Positions 13,201 to 23,085 of a DNA stretch of 64,000 bases are shown here, piece by piece. Position numbers and translations under genes: made by a program. Numbering within the stretch: the stretch's first letter is position 1; each line of letters opens with the position of its first letter. The stretch lies in contig JAAGOF010000329.1 in the NCBI GenBank assembly GCA_010645155.1, forward strand, positions 264,443 through 328,442, in the 5' to 3' direction. The notes beneath the pieces are model-generated. The model ran no database searches. It was not told where the DNA came from and saw only the letters and a program-made list of their open reading frames with translations. Source of the DNA: Tigriopus japonicus. Taxonomy: Eukaryota > Arthropoda > Copepoda > Harpacticoida > Harpacticidae.

Positions 13201-15154
13201 TATTGGAACAAATTGCTTTCGAAAGATGATTACGAGAAAAGTTGGCCAAATAGCAACTCAAGCGTTTTCAGAACAAGGGAGCAATTGAAAAGTCACTCAC
13301 AAAAGTCTGTAGCCGAAGATGCCAATAAATGACGAGCCATCATGATGAGAAGTAGGCCAAAAGCAAAGTTGGGAAAGGCAAAAAGACAACATCCATTTTG
13401 CCCGAATTACCCTTTTAGCACAATTGACTTGGAGGGGAGTGAATAAGCAGCATTTGGCCATTTCTGCTCTTCTCACTCAGTCACAAGTCGATGAGAGGAT
13501 GAGGAGGCTTCCTTCGTCTTCTTTGGCATTTTCAGAGGGAAACAATATGGACACATTTGGATTCTTTTATGGGTATGGGTAAAAAAGTTGTCGGCGACGG
13601 ATTTTCCTTCTGACTCTCGGTACAATCACAAGAGCCCGTGCATATTCCATGCACTTGAGTTTCTTTTAATCCACTGCGACAAGAATATCCAAGGAGTTCG
13701 AATAGATTTCTTGCTAGAAAGTCTTGCCCCGCCTTCAAATTGTTTAGAAAATCCTCTCATTACAAGTGAAACATCAGATCCCCCAGAGCCATTACAAAAC
13801 ACATGAGCACATCTCGAGAACGTCCCCCATGTCATTTATTTCGCTTAAATGACAAAGGCTTCAAAACTGGAAACTTTCATATTGACACCGACGGTACCAG
13901 TCATATCAAGGATGAATGAATGCAAGAAAGAAGGTCTGCCCACAAGTTATTTGCATGACCATGTATGCCCAATGAATTAATGAGCGAAATATGATGCATG
14001 TCAGGAATTTTGCTTTGAAATAAAACAGCCTGTTGTAACGATGGAATTAGAGCGCAGAGCCAAACAAGTAAACATTTCGAATCTTTGATCTCGATGAAAT
14101 ATGACTTGCCAATTGCCAAGCTACTATGAGAGATCAGGCTAATCCATTACCATCAATCAGAGCGTTAGCTGGACTTTATTTCGAAAAGGTTTTTGTTCAT
14201 TTAAAGCACCACAATCCGTGATATAAGATTTGAAACATTGTAAATTCAAAAAAATGAGGGTCCAAATAAATATTTTCACCATTTTCAAAACATGTCCATT
14301 GCAAAAATAGGTAATTGTATTGAAAAAGGAAATGTATCGTCAGGTACGTAAGCCAAATCACGGATACCAATTCTAGTGAAGCACTCCATATTGTTGCACG
14401 ACCTCCTAGAGTTCAGCAAAGTGTAATACATAGCGGAAGATCTGTTGTGGCGATTATTTATGGGCCTGATTTTTGCAAGACTTTGAAACTGCACAAACCA
14501 AGTTTTCTACTTCTCTCTCTCTTTGCCAGATTTTTTTTCTTTCTACTGTGGTAAACAAGATTTATTGAATGAGATAAGGGTTCGGAAAGTCCCGGAGAAA
14601 AGTGCCACAGCGAGATCTGGAACGATGCAAACGGCGATGTGTAATTGAAGTTCAAAATTATTGCCCAATCTCCTGGGTCGAAGGATGTTTTGGAGGCAGC
14701 CATGGCGACCAAAACCCGGGGGAGTCTTTTCCCCCCTTCAAATGATATTCCAAGCCAATCTCCTTCATCAATGGGTGGTATGTAGACCTTCGGGACTATC
14801 CAATACTTTACAGGAAGGCAAAGATGCATCTTCCAGGCTCAAAAACCCAGGTTACTCAAGGATGTTTTGGAAACTCCCGGGAGATCCACCTGAATCATAC
14901 CTCAAAAGAATCAAGTTATGAAGTTGCTTCTTGCAAAGACATGACCGAGCGTTTTGAAAGAGATCTCTACATTTCCAGAAACGAGAGAATTCACTTTAAG
15001 GGGTTACGTATCATTTGAAACTCGTTCAGAAAGTTCTTGAGAAGGGGGCGATCCCAAAAGTCACCCCCAAAGGTAGTATCAGGTTAACTTTAGCTCGTCC
15101 GTTCATGGCCACGCTGATGCACCACGTGCTCCGTTCTCTCCCTCTTTGCCGCGC

Positions 15155-15188
<34 letters not shown>
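15155..15188. repeat. (CTTT)n microsatellite
   Basis: Eight to nine CTTT units in a row, followed by a CT-rich tail. Confidence 0.9.
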
Positions 15189-15297
15189 CTGTTCTTCTTG
15201 CCGGTTGTTTCTTGGCATTTTGTCAACACTGAATCGCTCGGAGGCACTCGACGCTCCACCAAAACGTACGTCATTGAACAGATCGGACATCTAAATA

Positions 15298-15492
15298 TCA
15301 AAAGTGAGGTCTGAAACCAAGGCAAAAATATATGGCAATCAGGATACCCTGGACTACGTATTGGGCTTCCTTGTTCCAAGTGATAGCGGAGGCCTTGAAC
15401 AAACATGATGTTTGACTATGTAAACGAACAACAACAATATCGGTGGGTCCCATGTTCCAGCTTCCGTCGGCAGCATTGTTCTCGTTGGTCAT
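15298..15492 (-). CDS. Uncharacterised short minus-strand open frame with coding-like start (candidate exon)
   Basis: From an ATG at 15492 with A at -3, the frame reads MTNENNAADGSWNMGPTDIV and continues to about 64 residues. The first 20-odd codons use many C- or G-ending codons and look more coding-like than the surrounding intron. I recognise no family. It may be a first exon with a donor inside the frame, a small peptide gene, or chance. It lies inside intron 1 of the kon/CSPG4-like gene. No downstream exon could be linked to it. Confidence 0.15.
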   Translation of the reverse strand: MTNENNAADGSWNMGPTDIVVVRLHSQTSCLFKASAITWNKEAQYVVQGILIAIYFCLGFRPHF

Positions 15493-17911
15493 GGTAGAGT
15501 GATTTTCTGAGATTCGGGAAGGATGAGAGCACAGTCTGGTAAATCTATTTACGGAATGCACGCGACGTTTTGCAACCCTAACAAGAGACTTCCTCGTGAC
15601 AATTGTTTGTGCCCATTATCTTGACTGTCTTGAACTCCATGTTTGAACTTTAATCCTTTGTTCCAACACAATTGCAATGACAGAGAATGGGCTAAACAAA
15701 AGGAACAATACAGTGGTCAAGTAAGCAAATTCCTCATGGATGTGAGGAAGTAAACCTGGACACGGTGCGTGTCAAGTGCTCATATCCCGTTAAGGGGTGA
15801 GAGAGGGTGGAGAGATAAAAGATGATAAGCAAATGACACGATATCACCAACGGCTCAGATATGCATTCCAATCTCCAAAGAGGATGGCTGGCCCCTCCTA
15901 ATTTTTTTAAAGCTAAAGAAGCTTCTTCTATACCTCCATTCAGTCGCCTTTGTTCAGATTGTTCCAAAGACTCCCTAGAGATGGCAATTTAGCTAAGGGT
16001 ACGCTTCTATTAACGGGTTCATTGGCCTAGTTTTCAAGTCAAGGCACCTTATTAATACTCCACGAAGGAAAAAAGTACCTGCAGCTTTTCGTTTTTGGTC
16101 CTGGAAACAAAAATCGTCATAATCTCGGATTGGGTAGAGAGCAACTACAGCTACAGAATTTAGATTGTCAGGTAAATTCTTGCCTTTGAACTTTTTTTTA
16201 ATGTCCGCATTTTCCCCCAAACTTAACGAAATTTCAGTCAAATGGTCGACTGATACCAATCTTAAGCTCCATTATTACCTCTGATGAACTGATAAACCCG
16301 TCAGTTTTGTAAAACAACCGCATACAGGTGTCAAGTATTTTAAATGCCATGGATTGGATTTCGCATTTGAACGAAAATCCGGCCATTTAGGTACCTCCTT
16401 CTTCCACTTATGCTGCATTGGGCCGTGCTTTCCTTCTTGGGTCGAGCGGACTGTATAGTTGAAGTGTGTGTGTGTGTGCCCCCATCGGGGAAATTCCAAG
16501 TGAAAAAGTAAGCACAGCTGTGTCATTTTAAAACTTTGTCCGATGCTTCTTCTTCTTCTTCACCAACAACAACACCATGCACTTTCAGCTTTCAGTCGTC
16601 GCTCCATTGGCGCTTGTTCTTGAATGGCCAAACTCGGTTATTTCGGATAGTCAGCGCAATTGGCGAGCACAGTTCGAGGCATGCACTCTTAAAATAAAAC
16701 TGAGATTGCTCGAAACGATGGATGCTGTGCATGATGACAAGAGCAGAAAGATGGATGGGACAGTTCAATGCAAATGACTGAGCGGGCTTTAACTCTTTTC
16801 CTCCTTGGTTATTGTTGAGCTTGACAGAACCAGGAAGTTCAGAGGATCTGTTTCGAAACCCAAGCGGGATGCGCTCTATGGAGTGATAAGAAAACGTCCG
16901 GTCTGTTTTAGAGGATGCAATTGAAAAGAAAAATGGTGCACCTTTCTAACCTCCTACCTACAAGCATATCCCGTCGTACTACGGTAGGTGGACAGCTGAA
17001 GCAATGGACAGATCTTCGCCAACATTAATCTTTGAAATTGATCAGAATGGGGAGTAGAACTGCATTTGGGAGAGTGAAAGTTGCAGTGGTAAGTAAGAAT
17101 GATGAAGTATTTCCTATTCAGGGGTTTGCCAAACATCGTACAACCTCGATTGCACCAAAACGAAATCGAGATGGGGAATATTCACTTGTATGCTCATCCC
17201 CAAAAAGCTCTCTGTGCAACAAAATTTATGCTTGGCATATTTTGAACAGCCGCTTGTCACGAAGGTATGCACACCGTGTGCTCTACGTATCTAAGAAGGA
17301 GAAAGGTAGACATCTACACACACGCTGTATACCATTTGCTTTTGAGTGCAATGTCTTTTTTGCTCTTTGGGCTAGGCCCCAAAGCAATTTCATGTGAAGC
17401 GAATGAAATAGCGACAATTGATAAAGAATGGGTCTTTTTTTTCCTTCCCTGTCTGTCTTGACGGGTGTCTATCCAAATAGTAGATGGACCTCGTAAATGT
17501 CTTGAACGGTAAAATGGCAAGATAATAGGAACGAGGAGACAATCAATTTATTGCCTATGGTTGTTTTGGGGTGGTGCAGAGTAAATGGAATGTTTCATCC
17601 ATCTCCACCTCGGGGGATGAAGACAAATTGAACGAAATGAAAGATAACCAATGTGTCCTAAGCCTTTGAAATGAGCTGAAATGTAAATACTTGAGTATAT
17701 ATCTGGCTGGACACACGACAACATTTCAAAGCCCGTTAACAACCCTAGCATACAACACTTATCAGGATCGTTCATCAGGCAAATATGACAGGCATTTTGA
17801 TCTCAGCTGAGCAAACAAAAGATCTTCTAATCACATTACACTTCTTCAAAGCTCGTCAACAACAGCTCTTACTCAGAGGTATCCAACACACCTGTTTCAC
17901 AATTATTTAAG

Positions 17912-17917
17912 TTTATT
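17912..17917 (-). terminator. Poly(A) signal of the prominin-like gene
   Basis: TTTATT on the plus strand is AATAAA on the minus strand, 54 bases after the stop codon. The spacing and orientation suit a short 3' UTR. Because this gene is nested in another minus-strand intron, the long kon/CSPG4-like transcript would have to read past this signal. Confidence 0.55.
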
Positions 17918-17970
17918 GCATTGTAAAATGTGTTGTTGTCTTGACAAGCAAATGACTTGAGGTGGAGAGA

Positions 17971-20412
17971 TTAATCGCCGTCTTCATTCTCCGCGAGATC
18001 GAAGACTTTAACCGATTTTTGTCGACTTCGAGCTTTTTGATTGCGATAACCGGCTTCCAAAGACGAGGCCAATGGCAGAAGTGGTATGAAACATATTAGA
18101 ATTAATCCAATACCCGACCATATCGAATTTAAAGGCTGGACGAAATCTCGGCAAGCGTATTGGAGAGCGGAGTCGTAAATATTGTACATGGGTCCGCATT
18201 TGCCCAAATCGGTCTTGACCAGAAGAGAACTGAAAAGACCAAAGGCCGTGATGAGATCTGTTGTATCCTCAAAGTCGATAGCTAACTCTTTTTGAATGCT
18301 CTTCTCGTTTTTGACCTTGTCCACTGCGCTTTCCATGTCGCTGATCATTTCCTTGAGTCGTTTGCCAACGGATTGACTGTCGTATTGCGTGGTCTTCTCG
18401 TAATCGGAAATGGTTTCAAGAGCGACATTGAAACTCGTCTCAAAAGAGGTCAGGGAATGGTCGGCTAGTTGTTCATATTGTAACTGAATGGGTTCAAATT
18501 GGTCTGGACTCAGAATTGTTTCGAGCGTATCTAGATCGGCTTTCATGCTGCGAATAATGTTGGCGCCAACCAAACCATCAAGAGTGAGTTCACCAATGGG
18601 TTTGAAAACGTTTGTTTCCAAGTCCAACCACTTTTGGGCCAATTGATTCATTGGATCGACAATGATCGAGATCTCTTGGGAGGAGTAACCAAAGAGATTG
18701 CCAAGTGACTCCTGTTCTTTCGCCAAAAGCATGTTGAGTTTCTCTAAGCTTGCCTCTTGATCAACGTAATTGGTCCAATCAATGAGTTGATCCACATCGT
18801 ACAAGACGTCTAATCGTAGAATGGTGTATATGGACTCTTCATCTTGGCACTGCTCGATCATTTTCTCGACACTCCAAGTGACATTATCGTACCGACTATC
18901 GTTCACCGATCTGTGAATGAGCTTGTCAAATTCCCGATCGAACATGTGGAACAGCTCTGCATTTTGGGGATCTTCAAAGGTGTCGCATCCCAATTTTTGA
19001 ATTGTAGACCCGGTGATGAACAGAGCCAGGGTGACGATCCAAAAGAGCCAAGAAAAAATGAAGAACAAGGCCGTTCCCGAGCACAAGGTTCGAGCCCCGG
19101 CTTTTCCCATTCGAAACAGGCCCAAGAAGAAGCCCACAAAATAGATGAGTAAAACAATGATTAACACATAACCCGGAATGAGCAAGCAATTGAGAGCCAC
19201 GTTGAACCATTGATTAATGATGTCGTGAATGTCGTCAGAGATATTCGGGTCTTCGAAAACAAACCCAACCACAATGTCACTGATTTTCCCCACTTCCTCC
19301 TGAAATACAAGCCCAACTTGATCCAACACTTCAATTACGGGCTCTGCATTGTTCAAGATGAAACTGGAATTGAAATCGCCGATAGCTTTGCTAATGCCAT
19401 CCAATTTCACACCCTGTTCCTTGATGCTGTTTAGCTCTGCCACAGTGAAACTCATGTCTAGAAATAAACTAGACGGGATGAGATTCAAATCGACTTTCCA
19501 AGTACTGATGGAGGTGCTCAGACTATCGCAAGTCTCTTGAATAGTACTGCAAACCGATGGGTCATTCAAATATTGCGAAACCCTTCCCTCAAAAGCGTCA
19601 AAATTACTTTCCAAATCGGAGGTTTCTTTCATACTGGCCAAAGCCTCTTCTAGGAATGGTTTTTGGGATGGATACTGAGTGGACACTTCTTCGGACATAG
19701 CAGTAAGATCCAATTGCCCTTGGAAGTCTATCGGATATTTCTTGTACATAAAATCCACCAAAGTGGCACCCACAGCCTTTTGCATGTCCTCGATGGAACC
19801 TTGGAAACCCTGTTGCAATTCTTCGTAATTAGTCAACCGCCAATAATCCACTTGAATGGCAGTGTTGTTCAGATAGAGTCTTGAGTCATCCAGAACATCG
19901 TCAATGCGATTGGGACTATCCTTGAACCCTCGTCCCATGAAAACATTGGCTTGGAAATGCCAAACCAAAGCGAAAAGGGCTAAGGCCCAAAAAAAGACGA
20001 AGAAGGTTTTCACCAGTTGTCGACAAAGACTAGATCCCCAATCATCCTCGATTTCTGGGGATTGATAAGCTTGGCCTTTCATTTTGATTTTCATGATACA
20101 CCAAATGATGCCAGCGATGGGCATGATAAACGTCAGCAATACTCCGATGACCAAACACACACAGATTGCCCAATTATAAGTGAAGATGGTCCACCACTCT
20201 GCTATCACGGTATCCACAAAGCCACTGATATCCTCGAGATCGAAACTTTCGATCACATTATCGGGCAAAATCGGCCCTTGTAATACGCCTTTAAGGAACC
20301 AGTCCGTGAAAACGTAGGCATAGCCATCCAAAATGGTTGTGGATTCCTCATAGCTTGAATTGTAATGGTCGTTGAGAGTCGGGGAGGAATACTCTACGTA
20401 AGATCGATCCAT
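17971..20412 (-). CDS. Prominin-like five-pass membrane glycoprotein (intronless, nested in kon/CSPG4-like intron 1)
   Basis: An 813-residue frame without introns. Prominins sit in membrane protrusions, bind cholesterol and shape microvilli, cilia and photoreceptor membranes. The topology fits: hydrophobic segments near residues 81-104, 134-154, 408-433, 444-468 and 764-785, two large loops of about 250 and 295 residues between passes 2-3 and 4-5, short cytoplasmic links and a basic tail. Many N-glycosylation sequons occur in the loops (for example near 182, 348, 390, 504 and 510), with paired cysteines near 288/295 and 739/754; the CRDFVQPLNS motif before pass 5 is prominin-like. The ATG has A at -3 and G at +4, and an in-frame TAA lies 18 bases upstream, so the start is firm unless there is splicing. 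Oddities: no cleavable signal peptide precedes pass 1, although vertebrate prominins have one, and prominin genes usually have many introns. A retrocopy origin is possible. The closest paralogue cannot be told from here. Confidence 0.85.
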   Translation of the reverse strand: MDRSYVEYSSPTLNDHYNSSYEESTTILDGYAYVFTDWFLKGVLQGPILPDNVIESFDLEDISGFVDTVIAEWWTIFTYNWAICVCLVIGVLLTFIMPIAGIIWCIMKIKMKGQAYQSPEIEDDWGSSLCRQLVKTFFVFFWALALFALVWHFQANVFMGRGFKDSPNRIDDVLDDSRLYLNNTAIQVDYWRLTNYEELQQGFQGSIEDMQKAVGATLVDFMYKKYPIDFQGQLDLTAMSEEVSTQYPSQKPFLEEALASMKETSDLESNFDAFEGRVSQYLNDPSVCSTIQETCDSLSTSISTWKVDLNLIPSSLFLDMSFTVAELNSIKEQGVKLDGISKAIGDFNSSFILNNAEPVIEVLDQVGLVFQEEVGKISDIVVGFVFEDPNISDDIHDIINQWFNVALNCLLIPGYVLIIVLLIYFVGFFLGLFRMGKAGARTLCSGTALFFIFSWLFWIVTLALFITGSTIQKLGCDTFEDPQNAELFHMFDREFDKLIHRSVNDSRYDNVTWSVEKMIEQCQDEESIYTILRLDVLYDVDQLIDWTNYVDQEASLEKLNMLLAKEQESLGNLFGYSSQEISIIVDPMNQLAQKWLDLETNVFKPIGELTLDGLVGANIIRSMKADLDTLETILSPDQFEPIQLQYEQLADHSLTSFETSFNVALETISDYEKTTQYDSQSVGKRLKEMISDMESAVDKVKNEKSIQKELAIDFEDTTDLITAFGLFSSLLVKTDLGKCGPMYNIYDSALQYACRDFVQPLNSIWSGIGLILICFIPLLPLASSLEAGYRNQKARSRQKSVKVFDLAENEDGD

Positions 20413-20799
20413 GTTGAGTGGGCGATCTCGTTACGGTTTTGGGGCCCAGATTCGACTGATGATTGGCCTATGAAGTCATTATATCGTTCACGAAACTTAA
20501 GGCCCAGATAACACTATAACAGTCGACTGCTGACCAATCATCCGTTTCAAATGCTCAGCTGTGTTTATGATGACACACAAGAGCCTCACCGCGATAAACT
20601 AATTGCTATCGTCTGATTATTGAATAATAATGAACACCTGTGAATTTATGCTCATTTCAGGTGAACGTTCAAAAAGTTGACACGAGATAACTGAAGTATA
20701 AATTGTGCAAGCTTGCTTTCACGAGAGTTTCACGAAATCAAGTTCGTACTTTTGAAACTTGTTGAGTATCTTAAGGCTTTCAAGATAAGAATCTCTTAC
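20413..20799 (-). promoter_or_regulatory. Upstream region of the prominin-like gene inside kon/CSPG4-like intron 1
   Basis: This is the 387-bp gap between the prominin ATG and the donor of the signal-peptide exon. It contains a minus-strand CCAAT box at 20462-20466 and a plus-strand CCAAT at 20534-20538. No clear TATA box is placed for the minus strand. The role is inferred only from position. Confidence 0.3.
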
Positions 20800-20860
20800 C
20801 TGCTTGAGATGGTGACAAAATAGACACAAATGTGAAACACATCCAAAGAAGAAACTTCAT
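20800..20860 (-). CDS. Kon-tiki/CSPG4-like, coding exon 1 (signal peptide)
   Basis: The exon encodes a 20-residue hydrophobic leader starting MKFLLWMCFTF and ending SPSQA, then one base (G) before a strong donor, GTAAGAG (GT at 20799-20798). Joined to exon 2 the split codon becomes GCC (Ala), so mature protein would begin Ala-Ser-Phe-Tyr-Gly. This is a typical signal peptidase site (Ser-Gln-Ala before Ala) and resembles the mature start of CSPG4. An in-frame ATG 42 bases upstream (20902) would add a basic stretch beginning MKRKK. Both ATGs have A at -3, so I chose the one giving a clean short leader. The exon is linked to exon 2, 13.5 kb away, only by phase and protein logic; no transcript was available. 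Confidence 0.6.
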
Positions 20861-20902
20861 TTTGAACACGTCTTGAATGTTACTCGCTTTCTTCCGTTTC
20901 AT

Positions 20903-21590
20903 TTTAGAATTTCCCCAAGGTTCCCTCACTGTCAAGTCATCACTTCTTGAACGATGATCAACTAAGACTGCACAGGAAAAAGGACACACAAAACGTCTTC
21001 CTTCCTTAGGCACCTTCAAAGTGACTTCACTTCAAATAACTCTCCGAAGCGTGGGTCTAACAAGCTGAGATCCGTTTAAGTAAGTTTCCACGGGATTTGA
21101 AAAAGAAAACTTTTTTTTTTCTTTTGTCCAAATCCTCTGGAAAATGAAACATCCAAAGTTAAGCCGGTAAGACGGTCCGTCGTTCCAGGAACTCACAAGA
21201 AAACTGATCGTGAGTAAGGGAACGAAGAAGCAGGCGCCGCTGCTAAAGTTGCCGACGACCAGCAGAAAAGTCTAAAAATCGTCCCAAGTTCAGTCTTCTT
21301 TTCATCTCTCCATGTTTCGCTCTCACTCTCGCTCCCTCTCATACTCACTTCGTGTTTCCCTTCGGAGATCGTGGGCTCAAGCTGAGTAAAGGCACGTTGG
21401 ATCGCCCACGACCGAACGAACTAACGGAAGAGAGAGATGCGAATGAACGGATCAAACCCAGTTACTTCCCTCGGTTTCAATCCTAGTTTCTCGGTAATGG
21501 AGCTTGGCGATCGCGGCTTCTTTCCGATGTTTGTCCGGTTAGCCGAGGTTTGTCAGGAACTTCATTTTGGAGAGTTCAAAATTCCCGCCT
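20903..21590 (-). promoter_or_regulatory. Likely promoter and 5' UTR of the kon/CSPG4-like gene
   Basis: This stretch lies directly upstream of the signal-peptide exon. Part of it (about 21170-21560) is noticeably rich in CpG and in CT/GA tracts (CTCTCACTCTCGCTCCCTCT and GAGAGAGA), a common look for arthropod promoters. Just beyond it, near 21590, the sequence becomes AT-rich. No initiator or TATA box is assigned. Confidence 0.35.
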
Positions 21591-22234
21591 AGCTTTTCAT
21601 CAGGCCTAACATATAATGCTGTCGGAGGAAGCAAACCATAACCGCAAGTTAAACGTTGAGACTTTTTTGCTTTCAACATATTAAACAAGAATCGCCGAAG
21701 CGACAACCTTTTTTTCAAAAGACCTATGAGAGCGTCGAGACTATCACACTTGATTATCTAAGACCAGAAACTGCAATCTAAAAGTTCAGTGTAACTAATA
21801 ACTAAGGTAGACTTAAGAAAAATGTTGGACGTTTGGAACATTATTCTTACATCAAGATTTATTCTTACACCAAGAGATATTTTAAATCTAGCTTTTACAT
21901 ATCCAGCTTTGACCACACTGAAGGACGGAGCAGGTGAACCTTATGGGAGGCAGAAATATAGTAATTTAATCAATCGAATCGAATTTTATTTTTTTGGTCA
22001 CTCTGGTTGCAAGAATTGAATGTTAAATCAATCATTCAGCATACTTGAATTAGAAAACAAATGTACGTTATTTATTGCCCTTTACACAGGAACGTAAATT
22101 AATTTGTCATTAGTGATCATTGATATATGGTTTTTGGAGTTCATTCTAAGTGATTCAGTGAGTGATATCTTGCAGTTTATGCTTTAGATACGAAGGGGAA
22201 AGCAACGTATTTGGAAGTGATGTTCATTAAAGTA

Positions 22235-22733
22235 AAGTTGGTGTGGCCAGAGGCAAGAAGCACTGAATGAAAACTGGAGTGGGAGACTAACGGTGAGAAT
22301 TATGATTTCCAGAAGGATTAATTCAATTGTGTTCTTCTGCAAACGAGACCTTGCTTGTATTCAGTAGACGACGTATTTCAATTTTCAGCTCAATCGAAGG
22401 GCGGAGTGAAAAGTTATACCTTCTCAAACTTATGTACTGCAGAGAGCAAAGAATGAATGAATTCGCCCTTTTGGGGTAAAACAATTACCCCAAAAGGGCC
22501 AGTTCATTCATTCTCTGTAGGATTTTCACTGAACTTTGAGAGAGCCTAACTTTTGACTCCGACGTTCGATTGAGCTGAATAATTGAAATACGTATTCTTG
22601 TCAACATAGGCAAGGTCTCATTTGCAGAAGAACGTAATTGAATTGTTCTTACTGGAAATCATTATTCTCATTGCTAGCCTCCTAGTCCAGTGAAATTCAG
22701 TGGTTTTTGCCAGAGGCTCTCAGTACCAGTTTG
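22235..22733. mobile_element. Foldback-type element: ~500-bp imperfect palindrome
   Basis: Two inverted arms of about 245 bp (22235-22479 and 22485-22733) are separated by a 5-base loop, AACAA (22480-22484). The innermost 15 bp are perfectly paired (22465-22479 with 22485-22499), and the arms match recognisably outward with scattered mismatches and small indels. Matching blocks include GTTCTTCTGCAAA, GAGACCTTGC, CGTATTTCAATT, CAGCTCAATCGAA, AGAATGAATGAA and CACTGAAT. Arms this long with almost no spacer fit a foldback transposon or MITE, or an old inverted duplication. I see no target duplication and no coding sequence. If transcribed it would form a long hairpin RNA. Confidence 0.8.
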
Positions 22734-23010
22734 GAAGTTCAACTACCGTAGTCAAACTACTGAATATTCCCGATAATAAAGAATGATTGTCAAAATATGC
22801 AAAAAAAATAGTTTCCAGTTTTTATGTTAAGAAAGAAGATCATTTACTAGGTATAGATTCCTATATGAGTAATACATTTGTATGCAAACGGCAAATACAT
22901 TTTATTGAACTTTAGTTCTAGTTAAATGAATTATCATGATGAGAAAATTTACTTATTTCTTAACTTGCCTACAAAAAATTTGATCTTTACGTAAATTTGG
23001 GAGAACACAT

Positions 23011-23085
23011 GGTAGTGTGGTGTCGTGGTTAGCACAATTTCTTTATTCTGAGAGGTCCCAGGTTCGATTCTCCATTCATTAGGAA
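23011..23085 (+). repeat. tRNA-like sequence, probable head of a tRNA-derived SINE
   Basis: An A-box-like segment (GGTGTCGTGGTTAGCAC, from about 23019) is followed about 25-30 bases later by a perfect B box GGTTCGATTC (23061-23070), as in RNA polymerase III promoters. The T stem does not pair well and no good acceptor stem is seen, so a working tRNA is unlikely. A SINE or tRNA pseudogene fits better. Confidence 0.5.

Larger units (their letters stand above)
7281..17911 (-). other. Intron 1 of the kon/CSPG4-like gene, part downstream of the nested prominin gene
   Basis: About 10.6 kb without a recognisable gene. It holds a CTTT microsatellite (15155-15188), a short TTC run (about 16547-16560), a short GT run (about 16465-16478), and a coding-like minus-strand frame starting at 15492 that is listed separately. 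Other open frames, the longest being 156 codons at 9932-10402 (+), show no domain that I recognise. Confidence 0.5.
2561..20860 (-). other. Gene model: 5' part of a kon-tiki/CSPG4-like transmembrane proteoglycan gene (partial, continues beyond position 1)
   Basis: The coding exons seen, in transcript order, are 20860-20800, 7280-7117 and 2703-2561. Their phases are compatible: exon 1 ends after one base of a codon, exon 2 supplies the other two bases and ends on a full codon, and exon 3 ends after two bases. The joined product is a signal peptide followed directly by the first laminin-G domain. CSPG4/NG2 and fly Kon-tiki (Perdido) have this order. In that family a huge ectodomain of laminin-G and CSPG repeats, one membrane pass and a short PDZ-binding tail follow; those exons must lie off the left edge. 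Known members act at the cell surface in muscle-tendon targeting, glial and progenitor biology. Intron 1 is about 13.5 kb and contains a whole prominin-like gene; intron 2 is about 4.4 kb. The family call rests on the start of mature CSPG4 (Ala-Ser-Phe-aromatic-Gly) matching the exon 1/exon 2 junction, plus the laminin-G pattern. Another laminin-G protein is the main alternative. Confidence 0.68.

Noticed and set aside
18844..20283. Several plus-strand frames opposite the prominin-like gene
   Set aside because: They are antisense shadows of a clear minus-strand coding region.
20412..20860. The signal-peptide exon at 20860-20800 as the first exon of the prominin-like gene
   Set aside because: The nearest usable acceptor (AG near 20449) would enter the prominin ATG region in the wrong frame, and an in-frame TAA precedes the prominin ATG. 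Phase and sequence fit the laminin-G exon instead.
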